Below are positions 1 to 8,308 of a DNA stretch of 64,000 bases, one piece after another. Below the pieces are notes generated by a model, which saw only the letters and a list, made by a program, of their open reading frames with translations, made no database searches and was not told the origin of the DNA. The stretch comes from a virus. Within the stretch, counting starts at the first letter, position 1, and each line of letters begins with the position of its first letter. Location: the IMG/VR virus record IMGVR_UViG_3300023117_002343, positions 1 to 64,000 of that record; one strand, written 5' to 3'. The translations under genes were made by a program, and so were the position numbers.

Positions 1-228
1 GGCTGGTAACACACGCGATACATAGGGTAATTGCATCAGGATGCCTTTACGCGTGCCGTATGGTGCCATGGGCTTACCGCTAGTTCTCTGCTTGCCACAC
101 CAGTCGTCCGAATTAAGATAGACAAACACTTCACCCAGCTCTGCGGCAGACTTTAACAGAAATACTTGTTCGGTCGTCGGAGGATCGAATCCACCGCTGA
201 CTGCCACTACCGGTCTTTTTTCAGCCAA
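1..228 (-). CDS. Cytidylyltransferase-like nucleotidyltransferase, C-terminus cut off by window edge
   Basis: An open frame runs from a TTG codon at 228 to the window edge (76 codons), with AGGAG seven bases upstream of the TTG. The N-terminus reads VVAVSGGFDPPTTEQVFLL, the first strand and loop of the Rossmann-like cytidylyltransferase fold (consensus GxFDxxHxGH). The fold is recognisable, but the two catalytic histidines of HxGH are Thr and Gln here. It then reads VFVYLNSDDWCGKQR, like the second strand of this family. The gene overlaps the upstream gene by 8 bases. Substrate unknown; family members join CTP or ATP to phosphorylated alcohols or sugars. The odd motif makes activity uncertain. 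Confidence 0.6.
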   Translation of the reverse strand, partial: MAEKRPVVAVSGGFDPPTTEQVFLLKSAAELGEVFVYLNSDDWCGKQRTSGKPMAPYGTRKGILMQLPYVSRVLPA

Positions 229-430
229 CTTTTTTCTCCTCCTGCTCGATCAGGCGGTTGAGGTACCACCTGGCTTTTTGCAGGTCTTGCATTTTGCTGC
301 CCTTGTGCCCGGCTCGAGCCAAATATTTGATTACATTGCCGGCATGAAAGCCCAGTCGCCAGTCTTCGATGACATCGATCACTTCGATGGTTCCGTGATT
401 GTAGTGCCTTGGGTGATCGACAGTTGACAT
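221..430 (-). CDS. DUF3310-like small phage protein
   Basis: 69 residues. The pattern DHPRHYN near the N-terminus followed by VIKYLARAGHKG and a C-terminal DLQKARWYLNRLI helix is typical of the phage DUF3310 (SaV-like) family, often annotated loosely as nucleotide-kinase related. The frame extends further upstream, but tandem ATG codons at 433 and 430 follow a GGAGGTGGT ribosome site. The 430 ATG has the better 7-base spacing; the 433 ATG would give an ATGA overlap with the upstream gene. No enzymatic function is established for the family. Confidence 0.65.
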   Translation of the reverse strand: MSTVDHPRHYNHGTIEVIDVIEDWRLGFHAGNVIKYLARAGHKGSKMQDLQKARWYLNRLIEQEEKKVG

Positions 431-774
431 CATACCACCTCCAGGCTGCTGGTCACAATATGAGTCTCCACGTTGCCGGCTCGTGAGACTCGGGCTAGGG
501 CATGTTCCGGCTCCTTCTGGTTCGTTGCAAAAAAGTAAGCGCAGTCCCATTCTTCTTCTCGCAAGAGTTGCATCGCATTTTTCTTAAAATTTTCTTCTAG
601 GTCCACCACATCGACGTGAAAGGCCAGCTCTTCGCTGGCAATTCTTGCCACGGTAGTGTCGCCTCCAGTTCTCGAACTGACTACGATCGTGGAAGAAACA
701 GGAAGCATTGTCAGATTGTCTCTGATAGTATCGGCATCAAGCCAGTGAGGGCTGGCTGCCACAAAAACTTTCAT
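430..774 (-). CDS. YspA/YpsA-type SLOG-fold protein (DUF2493-like)
   Basis: 114 residues. It opens with the hydrophobic strand KVFVAAS, then an acidic DADTIRDNL helix, the strand STIVVSS, and a TGGDTTVARIASE stretch. This matches the layout of the DUF2493/SLOG family (strand, helix, strand, G-x-GxD-x-A), which is thought to bind nucleotides or nucleotide derivatives. The Gly-rich SRTGGD loop would be the ligand site. It lies in a compact run between ThyX and the DUF3310-like gene and overlaps the latter. A role in nucleotide sensing is inference; the family call is moderate. Confidence 0.45.
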   Translation of the reverse strand: MKVFVAASPHWLDADTIRDNLTMLPVSSTIVVSSRTGGDTTVARIASEELAFHVDVVDLEENFKKNAMQLLREEEWDCAYFFATNQKEPEHALARVSRAGNVETHIVTSSLEVV

Positions 775-1509
775 TTAGCTATGCCCCTTTCTTTCCGAAT
801 AGGCCTTAACCGCCTCCGGATAAAGATCGTTGACCATTTCTAACATTCCTTTTGCGAGTTGTTGAATTTCCCACTGCGCGCCATCATGAGTACGCAGATC
901 AATAAATTTCAAGATGTTGTTGAGATTTGCACTAGCATAATATTCGGTCAAGAGGTTTTGCGGTAGAACACCTCTGGCCTGCTCGCGACACACGCCTGCA
1001 GCCAACATTGCATCAAATAGCTTAAGCGCGTCAGAGTGAAATCTCTTCATCATTTGGGCGGCACTTCCCTTATAATAGCCTTTAATCTCTCCAGTACCCA
1101 CTCGAATTTCAATTTCGGGATTGATTGAATCAACATTGGATGCCTGCCGATTGGACTTGTGCTGCGTTCGAAAATCTTCTGGCTCGTAAAATTCCAGATT
1201 GAAATCGGTGTAGCGACGACTGATTTCGTTGTAGCTCCACGTGCGATGCCTGTGGTGTTGCGATCTAACAAACAGAGGCACCTTACATCTGAAAGTTACG
1301 TGGCAGTGCTCGAGCGTCGACGTGTGTCTATGATCGATCAGATATTTGATGAGCTTCTTATCTTTCTTGTCCAGCTCTGTTTTGTGCTTTCCAAAGCTGA
1401 CTCGAGCAGCATTGACAATGGTGAGATCGTCTCCCATGTGCTGCACGTATTCGACAAAACACTTGCTGTGACCGTACAGATCGATCTTTTTCTGGTAATC
1501 ATTTTTCAC
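775..1509 (-). CDS. thyX: Flavin-dependent thymidylate synthase ThyX
   Basis: Makes dTMP from dUMP using methylene-tetrahydrofolate and FAD/NADPH. The ThyX signature RHRTWSYNEISRRY (RHR-x7-S) is present at about residues 87-100. The C-terminal dUMP/FAD segment NLNNILKFIDLR followed by AQWEIQQLA is also canonical. About 244 residues, normal for the family. The frame is open to a TTG at 1533, but the GTG at 1509 is preferred: it follows an AAGG and overlaps the end of the glutamine synthetase gene by 11 bases. Sits downstream of glnA and a Nudix gene, probably one operon. All signature residues are intact, unlike the ThyX-like paralogue at 55689-56612. Confidence 0.95.
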   Translation of the reverse strand: MKNDYQKKIDLYGHSKCFVEYVQHMGDDLTIVNAARVSFGKHKTELDKKDKKLIKYLIDHRHTSTLEHCHVTFRCKVPLFVRSQHHRHRTWSYNEISRRYTDFNLEFYEPEDFRTQHKSNRQASNVDSINPEIEIRVGTGEIKGYYKGSAAQMMKRFHSDALKLFDAMLAAGVCREQARGVLPQNLLTEYYASANLNNILKFIDLRTHDGAQWEIQQLAKGMLEMVNDLYPEAVKAYSERKGHS

Positions 1510-2536
1510 GATTGCAAACCTTGACAGCTTCAACGATTAAGTTGGCGACCTTATAAGGATCGCAGTTTGATGCTGGTCGACGATCTTCAAGATAACCTGT
1601 CCACTTTTTGGCAGTATCAGCCGGCACCCGAATTGATGCACCGCGATCGGCCACGCCCCAACTAAATCTCGAAATGTGCTGCGTTTCGTGCAGGCCTGTC
1701 AGCCGCTGATCATTATCTTCCCCATAAGCATCGACGTGTTCAAAATGCCGATTTTCTAGCGACTTGAGAACCTGCTTGAAGTGTTTTTCGTTGCCGGCTC
1801 GCATAATGCCGTTGGAAAAATTGGTGTGACAGCCAGAACCGTTCCAGTCGCCTTTGACCGGCTTGGGCCTGATATCGGCATCCAGTCCGTGTGACTCTGC
1901 AATACGATAAAGCAGATATCTGCTGATCCAAAGATCGTCACATGCTTTGAGTGTGTCATCTCCAAAACACTGAAACTCCCACTGGCCCACGGCAACCTCG
2001 GCATTGATGCCTGTCAGCTCTATACCCATCTCGAGACATTTGTGCAGATGTTCCTCTACAACCTTACGACCTTTGACCTGATTGCCACCAACACCGCAGT
2101 AATAGAGGCCTTGCGGACCTGGATAGCCTCCCTCAGGAAAACCAAGCGGCTTGCGATCTTTGGTCAGAAAATATTCCTGCTCAAATCCCCACCAAAATGC
2201 TTGACCATCGGCAAAATCCTGATTCTCACGCAGCTTAGCACGATAGTTGGATTCATGAGGAGTACCGTCCGGATTAAAGACTTCGCATAGCACAATCAAG
2301 TGTGTATTGGTCTTGTCGTAAGGGTAGTATCGAACCGGCTTTAGAATTCTTTCGGAATTATCTCCAGGAGCCTGACGCGTAGAGGAGCCATCAAAGTTCC
2401 AGTCAGGTGCGGTGCCATTCCATCCGCCCGTGGGCTTTCCACTGTCTTTGTGGGCATTTATTACTTTAATTTTGCTGCGCAAATTGGGCGTCTTGTACCC
2501 ATCTAACCAAACATATTCAAGCAGAACCTTGTTCAC
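1499..2536 (-). CDS. glnA: Glutamine synthetase, eukaryotic-type GSII
   Basis: 345 residues. Catalyses ATP-dependent amidation of glutamate to glutamine. GSII landmarks occur in order: WNFDGSS at 46-52, GFEQEYFL at 117-124, NAEVAVGQWEFQ at 178-189, NGSGCHTNF at 232-240, the HETQHISRFSWGVADRG active-site run near 283-299, and YLEDRRPASNCDPY at 315-328. The length fits GSII (about 340-370) rather than bacterial GSI (about 470), and the adenylylation-loop Tyr region of GSI is absent. The acidic metal ligands and the HETQH segment are retained, so it looks active. It lies between Nudix and ThyX genes, so it is embedded in the phage operon, not a host flank. Glutamine is the amide donor for purines, CTP and amino sugars. 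Confidence 0.93.
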   Translation of the reverse strand: MNKVLLEYVWLDGYKTPNLRSKIKVINAHKDSGKPTGGWNGTAPDWNFDGSSTRQAPGDNSERILKPVRYYPYDKTNTHLIVLCEVFNPDGTPHESNYRAKLRENQDFADGQAFWWGFEQEYFLTKDRKPLGFPEGGYPGPQGLYYCGVGGNQVKGRKVVEEHLHKCLEMGIELTGINAEVAVGQWEFQCFGDDTLKACDDLWISRYLLYRIAESHGLDADIRPKPVKGDWNGSGCHTNFSNGIMRAGNEKHFKQVLKSLENRHFEHVDAYGEDNDQRLTGLHETQHISRFSWGVADRGASIRVPADTAKKWTGYLEDRRPASNCDPYKVANLIVEAVKVCNREK

Positions 2537-2544
2537 TTAATCTC

Positions 2545-2973
2545 CTAATCACTCTCGATCCAATCGTTAATGTACGCGACGACGGGCTGCAACCTAGCAG
2601 GCATCGTCTCAGATAAACGACTGACTGGAATCCATTCCCAAGCGTCATTCTCAGGATGGCCCAGTTCAGGACTTACAGGCAGAAACGGTTGCACATCAGA
2701 AGTTCGATCGGCCAAAAAGTATGTTGCCGTCTTTTTCTTTGAGCCTTTAGTTCGATAGGTGACCGGCGGGGCGTTGACGCCTACCAATGCAGCATCGCGT
2801 CCTACGTTGATGCCTGTCTCCTCTTCAAGTTCTCGACACGCTGCCTGAATGTGACTTTCACCGACATCTAATTTACCCTTAGGAAAGTCCCACTTGCCAT
2901 ATGAACGAACGCAAAGCACACAAGGTTCATCGCCTGCCCAATCAATAACCGCCACTCCAGCGCTGTGAATCAT
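2545..2973 (-). CDS. Nudix hydrolase
   Basis: 142 residues. The Nudix box (GX5EX7REUXEEXGU) is complete: GKLDVGE, seven residues, then RELEEETGI, at about residues 33-55. The N-terminal strand and the WDFPKGKLD lead-in resemble the diadenosine-polyphosphate or MutT-type subgroup. The substrate is probably a nucleoside diphosphate derivative but cannot be fixed from sequence. First gene of the Nudix-glnA-thyX run. Upstream on the minus strand a TATAAT (plus-strand 2994-2999) lies about 20 bases before the ATG and may be its promoter, without a clear -35. Ribosome site GGAGGAT is adjacent. Confidence 0.9.
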   Translation of the reverse strand: MIHSAGVAVIDWAGDEPCVLCVRSYGKWDFPKGKLDVGESHIQAACRELEEETGINVGRDAALVGVNAPPVTYRTKGSKKKTATYFLADRTSDVQPFLPVSPELGHPENDAWEWIPVSRLSETMPARLQPVVAYINDWIESD

Positions 2974-3018
2974 TTATCCTCCGTACAAGGGAGATTATAG
3001 TACGTAGTGACAATAAGT

Positions 3019-3216
3019 TTATTTTTTGAGCAGCTTTCCGGTCTTCCAGGCCGTGGCAATATCTGCAATGCCCTGAGAGCCAATATAGGCCAGAGCAATA
3101 GCCAGCCACTGTTCTCCGTCAATTTTGTCGACGGTCAAAAGCACCGTGGTCGTCACCCAGACCAGGAGTTTACGGCTCATGAATTTTTCGAGATTTCTGT
3201 CCAATATTGCTTTCAT
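3019..3216 (-). CDS. Small membrane protein, holin-like candidate
   Basis: 65 residues, starting at the ATG at 3216, one base after the sheath gene ends. A short charged N-terminus (MKAILDRNLEKFMSRK) precedes a hydrophobic segment LLVWVTTTVLLTV, then a second hydrophobic stretch WLAIALAYIGSQGIADIA and a basic tail. Two membrane passes in 65 residues fit a small phage holin or membrane accessory protein, and similar proteins are common in marine T4-like phages. No lysin gene is adjacent, so a lysis role is only a possibility. Confidence 0.5.
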   Translation of the reverse strand: MKAILDRNLEKFMSRKLLVWVTTTVLLTVDKIDGEQWLAIALAYIGSQGIADIATAWKTGKLLKK

Positions 3217-3217
3217 A

Positions 3218-6200
3218 TTACAAATCCTCCACTGATTCGTCGATGTCCAGCTGTATGATCTCCTCAGACTGAATAGGCTGAACAAAGACGCTGGCTCTTA
3301 TTGTTTTAAGTTCTGTCTCTGCGTTTCTTTGCTGATTGAGAAGATCGCCGAGGGGTCGAAACTTACCAACGTTAACCTGCACGTTATTGCTAATTGGCTG
3401 CTGGCTGCCGACAAAAGACGTTTGGTCAATACTGACTCGATAATCTGATATTACATTAGCAGCTGTAAGTCCATTTAAAAAAGAATTTACAGCTGCTTCA
3501 AATTGTCGTGCGGTAGAAGCTTTTGCTACTTCAAAAAGAAATAATCGTGCAATATTTCTGACTGTTCTTCTAATTTCAATCATTAAACGCCGAATATTGA
3601 TTCGCGAAAATCCTGTTTTTTGTTGCAGAGTTGTTTTTTGAGATACTGCGCAAATTACACCGTCAACATTTACATCATCAACAATAGGATTAATTGCTGC
3701 TGCTATAAGCCTTTCTACATCTGTCTCTTCATCAAAAGCTATAGTTGATTGCATTGCGTTTCCTATCGCACCGCGAGTATATCCCATGGGAGCCGTATGC
3801 GGACCAGCAATATTATCATTGAGTGCAATTGTCCCAATTTGGCCAACTGATGGTGGAGTTTTTATTATTAGATTTTCTAAATTTTCAGTTTCCGGAAAAT
3901 TTATGAGTACATCTGGAAAATAAAAAGCACCAAACGAACTACCTAAAGCTCTTTCTTCAAATTTATTTATCGTATTCGTTAAATCAGGTTCTTGTTCAGA
4001 ACCGGTTACGTAATTCTCATCTGAATCGTACTGTTCAACATCACCAATAAATAAAACGTTAAATTTGTCTTGCGATAACTGTACAGCCTTATTAGTGATT
4101 ACACGGTGCCTTATGCCAGGTATTGATAAAAGTTGCATATCAGCTTCGGATTTTTCTGATAAAATATCTAAAGCTTTACTGTAAGCAGCCGTAGTTGACT
4201 GGGACGGTCCATTTAAATTAGGATCAAAACGATTTCTAAAAACAGCAACATCTGTCATGTTGTTAGACTGTTCATCAAATATATTCAATCCATTAAATCC
4301 ACCCTGCATGGGAACGGTAAATGACAAATTTTTTCTGCTGGCCGGATCTTTAAAATCCGTATTGGGATCGACAAAACGAATTTTATCACTGATACCTGTG
4401 GCATCTGATTTATTTAATGCCGATGGCAGTTTTCCATTTCTTACATAAATTGCGGCCGGCCATTCTGAAGGATCAGGTGCCAAAAGAGATTTGCCATTGC
4501 CAGAAGAACCGGTTATAACTGCAATGCGCTCTAGGGTAAAAAGGTTGTTGTTAAAACGATCAGCATCTAAAATACAGCCAGCCACATCGGCAACTCCGGC
4601 ATTGTCTCCAATCCATGGATTTCTGAAGTCAGTATTGAAATCTGGGAAATACAAAAACATGTTTTGCATTGAACCGATATCGTGTCTAATATTTGGATTA
4701 TCGATATCATCTTTCCTGGAGTACTGAATACCCCAAGTTAATCCAGGCATGACTTTAAGTTGATCAGTACCAGGAACTCCTTCAGAAAGTCTTTCTCTAA
4801 ATTCTATGGGGGGCTGCACAACGCGGCGCAGGGTATCTGTTGAAATGCCTGATATATCAGTAGCGTCGCTACTAAAAGTGCCTGTTAAAACGGGTTCCCC
4901 TGTACGTAAAGCTGTACCGGATGTCACGAGGTGGTAAGGGCCTCTAAAACCAATAGGAACTGCAAAATTAGGTATATTACCATCTAAAAGTTCTTGAGAA
5001 ACTTCGACACGAATGAATTGATTGGTAAGCGGCCGGCCGCCGACAATGACAGTCTTTTGTGCGTTTGAATCTGTATCAAAATCATAATAAGCATATCTAT
5101 CGCCAATCTTATTAACAATGAAATTTTCAGAAACTGGATCTAGCGTACAGTCTAAAAAAGAAATTAGTGGTAACGTAGGCTCGTGTTCGCTAGCCGAAGC
5201 TGCAAAAACATCTAGATTAAATTTAGCCCAACCAGCTGGAGTTGAATCCGGAACAATATTGCTTATTATAAACTTTAAATCTTCTTTTAGTTTACCGTCA
5301 GAAAATGCATGCAATTTAAATAAGTCAAATCGTTTTCCATTTATCTTTTGCGAAACAACAAACGGCGAAAATGCTTTAGCAAATCTGTTCTGATAGTTTT
5401 CAAAATTAGGTATGCCAACATATTCAACCGTTCCATCAACTGCAGTATTTCTTGCTGCTGAAGATGTTAACAGTAATACGACTGGCTCTCTTTCATTGAA
5501 ATTAACTGTGTTGTCTGTAAGCCCCGAACCTGTTACTACAGCAAGATCAGAATAAACATCATAATGTAAATGCAAATAATGCCCAGCTTCTTGAATTTTG
5601 GTAGGATCAGTATTAAACACATCAGCAAAATACAATGAATCTCCCAAGCTCTTGTTGACAGGCAAATCAAATTCAGTTATCAAGCTGCTTTCAATCAAAT
5701 CTTGATAAGTTGCAACTGGATTCATTGAACAATAAATGGAACTAGGATAAGCATCAGTTGATACATGGCCATTTAAAAGCATTTGAAATGTCGATGTTCC
5801 AAACGAAGATACCATACTACCAATATTGCATCCACCATCGCCTGAATTTCCAAAAGTATCATACGCAGCAATCGACGTTGGCGTGTTATTGGGCTCAAGA
5901 TTAGAACTCAGAGAGAGAACAACGCCAGACGGAGCAAATAGCATGCCGCGAATAATTGGCGCAGCGGTATTTTGCCCGACAGTTTGAATGCCGGCATCGG
6001 AAAGGTAGGTGGAGCCAGCCGATTCCGACATAAAGGCCACCAAAAAATAGGCGCGACCCAAAACTCCCGGATTTGTTGCAGTAGATCCTGCATACGTATT
6101 GGGGCCTACAAGATTGGTGCCGGTATTGATTATTTCCTGCCCGACCACAAAACCAGCGTTGTTGACGCTGCCTGGATTATTCCCTGTTGTCAATCTTGCT

Positions 6201-6505
6201 TTACAATCTCCAGCACCCAAAGTACGAAAATAAACTATCGATCCTCCGCCATTTATAAAATAACGATTTGCTGCCAACATGCCGTTTTTTTGCTGTTCAA
6301 CAGCTTCTTCTAAGGTGCCAAAAACAGATTCAAAATCAGAATCACTAGCAATATCAAATGGTACAAAAGCAGGGCCAGAAATTGATGTTCCTATAAACGC
6401 AGCTGGAGCGGGTACAGCAGAAGGAGTATCTAGCGTATTTAAAACTTGCGTCGATACGCTATTTCCGACGACACTTGGTTTACTTGGTGATTGAAACTTT
6501 GGCAT
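3218..6505 (-). CDS. Tail sheath protein
   Basis: 1095 residues. Forms the contractile outer tube of a myovirus tail. The N-terminus has the sheath pattern: AFIGTSISGPAFVPF followed by SDFESVFG. The C-terminus carries the hallmark SRINIRRLMIEIRRTVRNI, which in the family lies in the inner, tube-contacting domain and is followed by the conserved end strand. It is much longer than T4 gp18 (659 residues), with the extra mass in the middle, presumably outward-facing insertion domains. Base composition is more AT-rich than neighbouring genes. A good ATG at 6505 follows an ATATTTAG octamer 14 bases upstream. Confidence 0.88.
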   Translation of the reverse strand: MPKFQSPSKPSVVGNSVSTQVLNTLDTPSAVPAPAAFIGTSISGPAFVPFDIASDSDFESVFGTLEEAVEQQKNGMLAANRYFINGGGSIVYFRTLGAGDCKARLTTGNNPGSVNNAGFVVGQEIINTGTNLVGPNTYAGSTATNPGVLGRAYFLVAFMSESAGSTYLSDAGIQTVGQNTAAPIIRGMLFAPSGVVLSLSSNLEPNNTPTSIAAYDTFGNSGDGGCNIGSMVSSFGTSTFQMLLNGHVSTDAYPSSIYCSMNPVATYQDLIESSLITEFDLPVNKSLGDSLYFADVFNTDPTKIQEAGHYLHLHYDVYSDLAVVTGSGLTDNTVNFNEREPVVLLLTSSAARNTAVDGTVEYVGIPNFENYQNRFAKAFSPFVVSQKINGKRFDLFKLHAFSDGKLKEDLKFIISNIVPDSTPAGWAKFNLDVFAASASEHEPTLPLISFLDCTLDPVSENFIVNKIGDRYAYYDFDTDSNAQKTVIVGGRPLTNQFIRVEVSQELLDGNIPNFAVPIGFRGPYHLVTSGTALRTGEPVLTGTFSSDATDISGISTDTLRRVVQPPIEFRERLSEGVPGTDQLKVMPGLTWGIQYSRKDDIDNPNIRHDIGSMQNMFLYFPDFNTDFRNPWIGDNAGVADVAGCILDADRFNNNLFTLERIAVITGSSGNGKSLLAPDPSEWPAAIYVRNGKLPSALNKSDATGISDKIRFVDPNTDFKDPASRKNLSFTVPMQGGFNGLNIFDEQSNNMTDVAVFRNRFDPNLNGPSQSTTAAYSKALDILSEKSEADMQLLSIPGIRHRVITNKAVQLSQDKFNVLFIGDVEQYDSDENYVTGSEQEPDLTNTINKFEERALGSSFGAFYFPDVLINFPETENLENLIIKTPPSVGQIGTIALNDNIAGPHTAPMGYTRGAIGNAMQSTIAFDEETDVERLIAAAINPIVDDVNVDGVICAVSQKTTLQQKTGFSRINIRRLMIEIRRTVRNIARLFLFEVAKASTARQFEAAVNSFLNGLTAANVISDYRVSIDQTSFVGSQQPISNNVQVNVGKFRPLGDLLNQQRNAETELKTIRASVFVQPIQSEEIIQLDIDESVEDL

Positions 6506-6518
6506 GACTTACTCAGAA

Positions 6519-6526
6519 CTAAATAT
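6519..6526 (-). promoter_or_regulatory. Candidate late-gene motif ATATTTAG before the sheath gene
   Basis: On the minus strand the intergenic spacer reads GATATTTAGTTC and lies 14-21 bases upstream of the sheath ATG. The same octamer precedes several other virion-type genes (7749, 41972, 43832, 48196). It could be an extended -10-like element used by the phage sigma factor, or part of a translation leader. Assigned by recurrence only. Confidence 0.3.
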
Positions 6527-6553
6527 CCCAGTAAGTAATTTTCCGAAGGGACA

Positions 6554-6841
6554 TTATGCCGGTTTCTTTATCACTTCAATTTCAATATCCGTTGCGCCTG
6601 AAGTTGCAATTAGACGGTGCCAAATAAATTGGGGAATATTGTAAGACTCTCCGCGCACTAATTTTATTGGCAGCTCATTATCCATCTGCAAAAGCCAACC
6701 GCTGCCGGCCAATAATTTTATCGTGCGATCTTCGGGATCCTGGTGCCACACCATTTTTTCTGCGGACGATGCCAAAAACTTGCGAACATAGTGGTTGGAT
6801 GCAATCTTTTTTTCGCTGAATGGCAGTGGGCCTAGCTCCAT
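6554..6841 (-). CDS. Small cupin-like protein
   Basis: 95 residues from the ATG at 6841, which overlaps the upstream stop codon (TAATG). The pattern VWHQDPEDRTIKLLAG, then GWLLQMD, then IPQFIWHRL looks like a single small beta-barrel of the cupin class, with paired His/Asp positions that could bind a metal. Such proteins recur in marine phages with no proven role. It sits between the DUF192 protein and the tail sheath, in a virion-type run. It could equally be a structural jelly-roll; no catalytic claim is made. Confidence 0.4.
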   Translation of the reverse strand: MELGPLPFSEKKIASNHYVRKFLASSAEKMVWHQDPEDRTIKLLAGSGWLLQMDNELPIKLVRGESYNIPQFIWHRLIATSGATDIEIEVIKKPA

Positions 6842-7743
6842 TACCACCACTGCTTGCCGGTCTTTTTGAGACCCAGAGACTTCCAGTAGCGAGGCAAACG
6901 ACAGGACCAGTATCCAGCTTTGGTCTTGTCATTTTTCTTTTTACACTGATGCCGTGACACAAATGACTTCACGCGGTCTGGATCGTCAATGCCCACTGTC
7001 ATGCCTTTAATACCAAACTGTACTTTTTTCACGTTTTTGGTCTTGGGATCTCTCACATATACGTGAAATTTCGAATTTCCACTGCCACCTCTTTTGGGCT
7101 TGTTAAGCTCCACGTCTTTGCCCTGATAGTCAGCTTCTTCCAAACCTTCGGGAATAGGAATGTCCAGAGGCACCTTACGCCCTTCATATAACGCAAATTC
7201 TCCGATGTCCGTCCCCAGCATTTCCTGCTCAAACCAGTTCAGCTTTTCTCCGCTTTCATGCATGCGAGACTTGATCTGCCTGACCTGTTCATAAAACTTA
7301 AGCGACCAGGGCCGATATACGATATCGCTAATTCTTTTTGGATTCTGCCAGGATTCTTGCAGAACTTCCATTACCATGTCTTTGAGTGCTTCTTCGCTTT
7401 TGATTTTCATTACATCACCCTGAATAATGCCGCATTGCTGACATGTTCCAGCAGGCAGTTCTAATACGTATCTTACATCTTTGTTACACCGACTGTGACC
7501 GATATGAGGCGCCATAGAATCAATCTTGACTGCCCTGCCCTGCGCGTCAAAAAACAAAATATCAAGAGGAACGTGTGTGTTCTTCATGTGAAACGAGGCT
7601 GGTCCGCCATCCATTACAAAAAACATGCCACGACCAACCGGCAAATGTCGTCGATGCATCAAGCCCTGAGCTCGTTCCTTTTCAGTTTCGGCAACTTCAA
7701 CATCAAAAACATCGTCGTTAATCTGTATTTTTTCTCTGCGCAT
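6841..7743 (-). CDS. DUF192 protein with phage-specific C-terminal domain
   Basis: 300 residues, two parts. Residues 1-115 are a DUF192 domain: VEVAETEKERAQGLMHR, then GRGMFFVMD, SFHMKNTHVPLDILFFD, and ending VLELPAGTCQQCGI. DUF192 proteins are small beta-barrel proteins of unknown biochemical role, often secreted in bacteria. After a linker, the C-terminal 75 residues (KFHVYVRDPKTKNVKKVQFG to SRHQC and KTKAGYWSCR) form a domain widespread in T4-like marine phages and probably virion-associated. The fusion puts the DUF192 barrel on a likely structural protein. No signal peptide. The ATG at 7743 is followed upstream by an ATATTTAG motif. Confidence 0.7.
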   Translation of the reverse strand: MRREKIQINDDVFDVEVAETEKERAQGLMHRRHLPVGRGMFFVMDGGPASFHMKNTHVPLDILFFDAQGRAVKIDSMAPHIGHSRCNKDVRYVLELPAGTCQQCGIIQGDVMKIKSEEALKDMVMEVLQESWQNPKRISDIVYRPWSLKFYEQVRQIKSRMHESGEKLNWFEQEMLGTDIGEFALYEGRKVPLDIPIPEGLEEADYQGKDVELNKPKRGGSGNSKFHVYVRDPKTKNVKKVQFGIKGMTVGIDDPDRVKSFVSRHQCKKKNDKTKAGYWSCRLPRYWKSLGLKKTGKQWW

Positions 7744-7748
7744 CGATA

Positions 7749-7756
7749 CTAAATAT
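7749..7756 (-). promoter_or_regulatory. Candidate late-gene motif ATATTTAG before the DUF192 gene
   Basis: The minus strand reads CTATATTTAGTATCG directly before the ATG at 7743, in the 25-base gap after the HNH gene. Same octamer as before the sheath gene; the spacing to the ATG is only 5 bases, too close for an ordinary promoter with a leader unless the transcript is nearly leaderless. Confidence 0.25.
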
Positions 7757-7768
7757 AGGCAAACGTCC

Positions 7769-8272
7769 TTAAAACTCCGGACTGGAATAACCCTTTTTAT
7801 TGAGCAATTTCATATTGGCTTCTCCAGGAGTTCGATTACCTTTTTTGTTATTGCATGTAGCACAGGACAATACTAAATTGGACCAAGTGTTTTTTCCGCC
7901 GCGGGATTTTGGCACCACGTGATCCATTGTGGCGCGAGAGAAAGAGATTCGGCTGGCACAGTATTGACAGGTGGCACTGTCTCGCTCGTATATGTTTCTG
8001 CGAGTGGGTCTGAGCTGCTTGGGCTTGAATTTTAGAGCGCCCAAAAAAACGCCGCGCGCAAAACGGACTACGGCAGGAAAAGGTTCTTGGCCAGAAGAAG
8101 TACCGATGCTGATGTCTGGATCATGCTCTACTACTTCAAAACGGCCAGAATAAAGATCTTTGATAGCATCCTGCCATCGAATTTTATAGAGAGGTTCAAA
8201 GCCTGTACTCAAAACTTTGACCAGAGGTTTTGCAGGGCGATCACTCACATAGATAAGTAATTCTGTGGGCAT
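7769..8272 (-). CDS. HNH endonuclease
   Basis: 167 residues. The C-terminal half is an HNH module with a structural zinc site: CQYC at 102-105, MDHVVPKSRGG at 116-126 (the catalytic His is H118), and CATCNNKKGN at 137-146. The N-terminal 90 residues resemble those fused to standalone phage HNH proteins of the DUF-HNH type (LYKIRWQDAIKDLYSGRFEVV). This arrangement occurs in free-standing homing endonucleases and in housekeeping HNH proteins of T4-like phages; no intron or intein boundary is visible nearby. First minus-strand gene beside the divergent plus-strand island at 8309. Confidence 0.88.
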   Translation of the reverse strand: MPTELLIYVSDRPAKPLVKVLSTGFEPLYKIRWQDAIKDLYSGRFEVVEHDPDISIGTSSGQEPFPAVVRFARGVFLGALKFKPKQLRPTRRNIYERDSATCQYCASRISFSRATMDHVVPKSRGGKNTWSNLVLSCATCNNKKGNRTPGEANMKLLNKKGYSSPEF

Positions 8273-8308
8273 TGATTCAGCTCATTATTGTGGACATCGG
8301 AAAATTAC

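Noticed and set aside
430-1533. Plus-strand frames at 616-843 and 1159-1524
   Set aside because: They lie wholly opposite the SLOG-like and ThyX genes and carry no family pattern.
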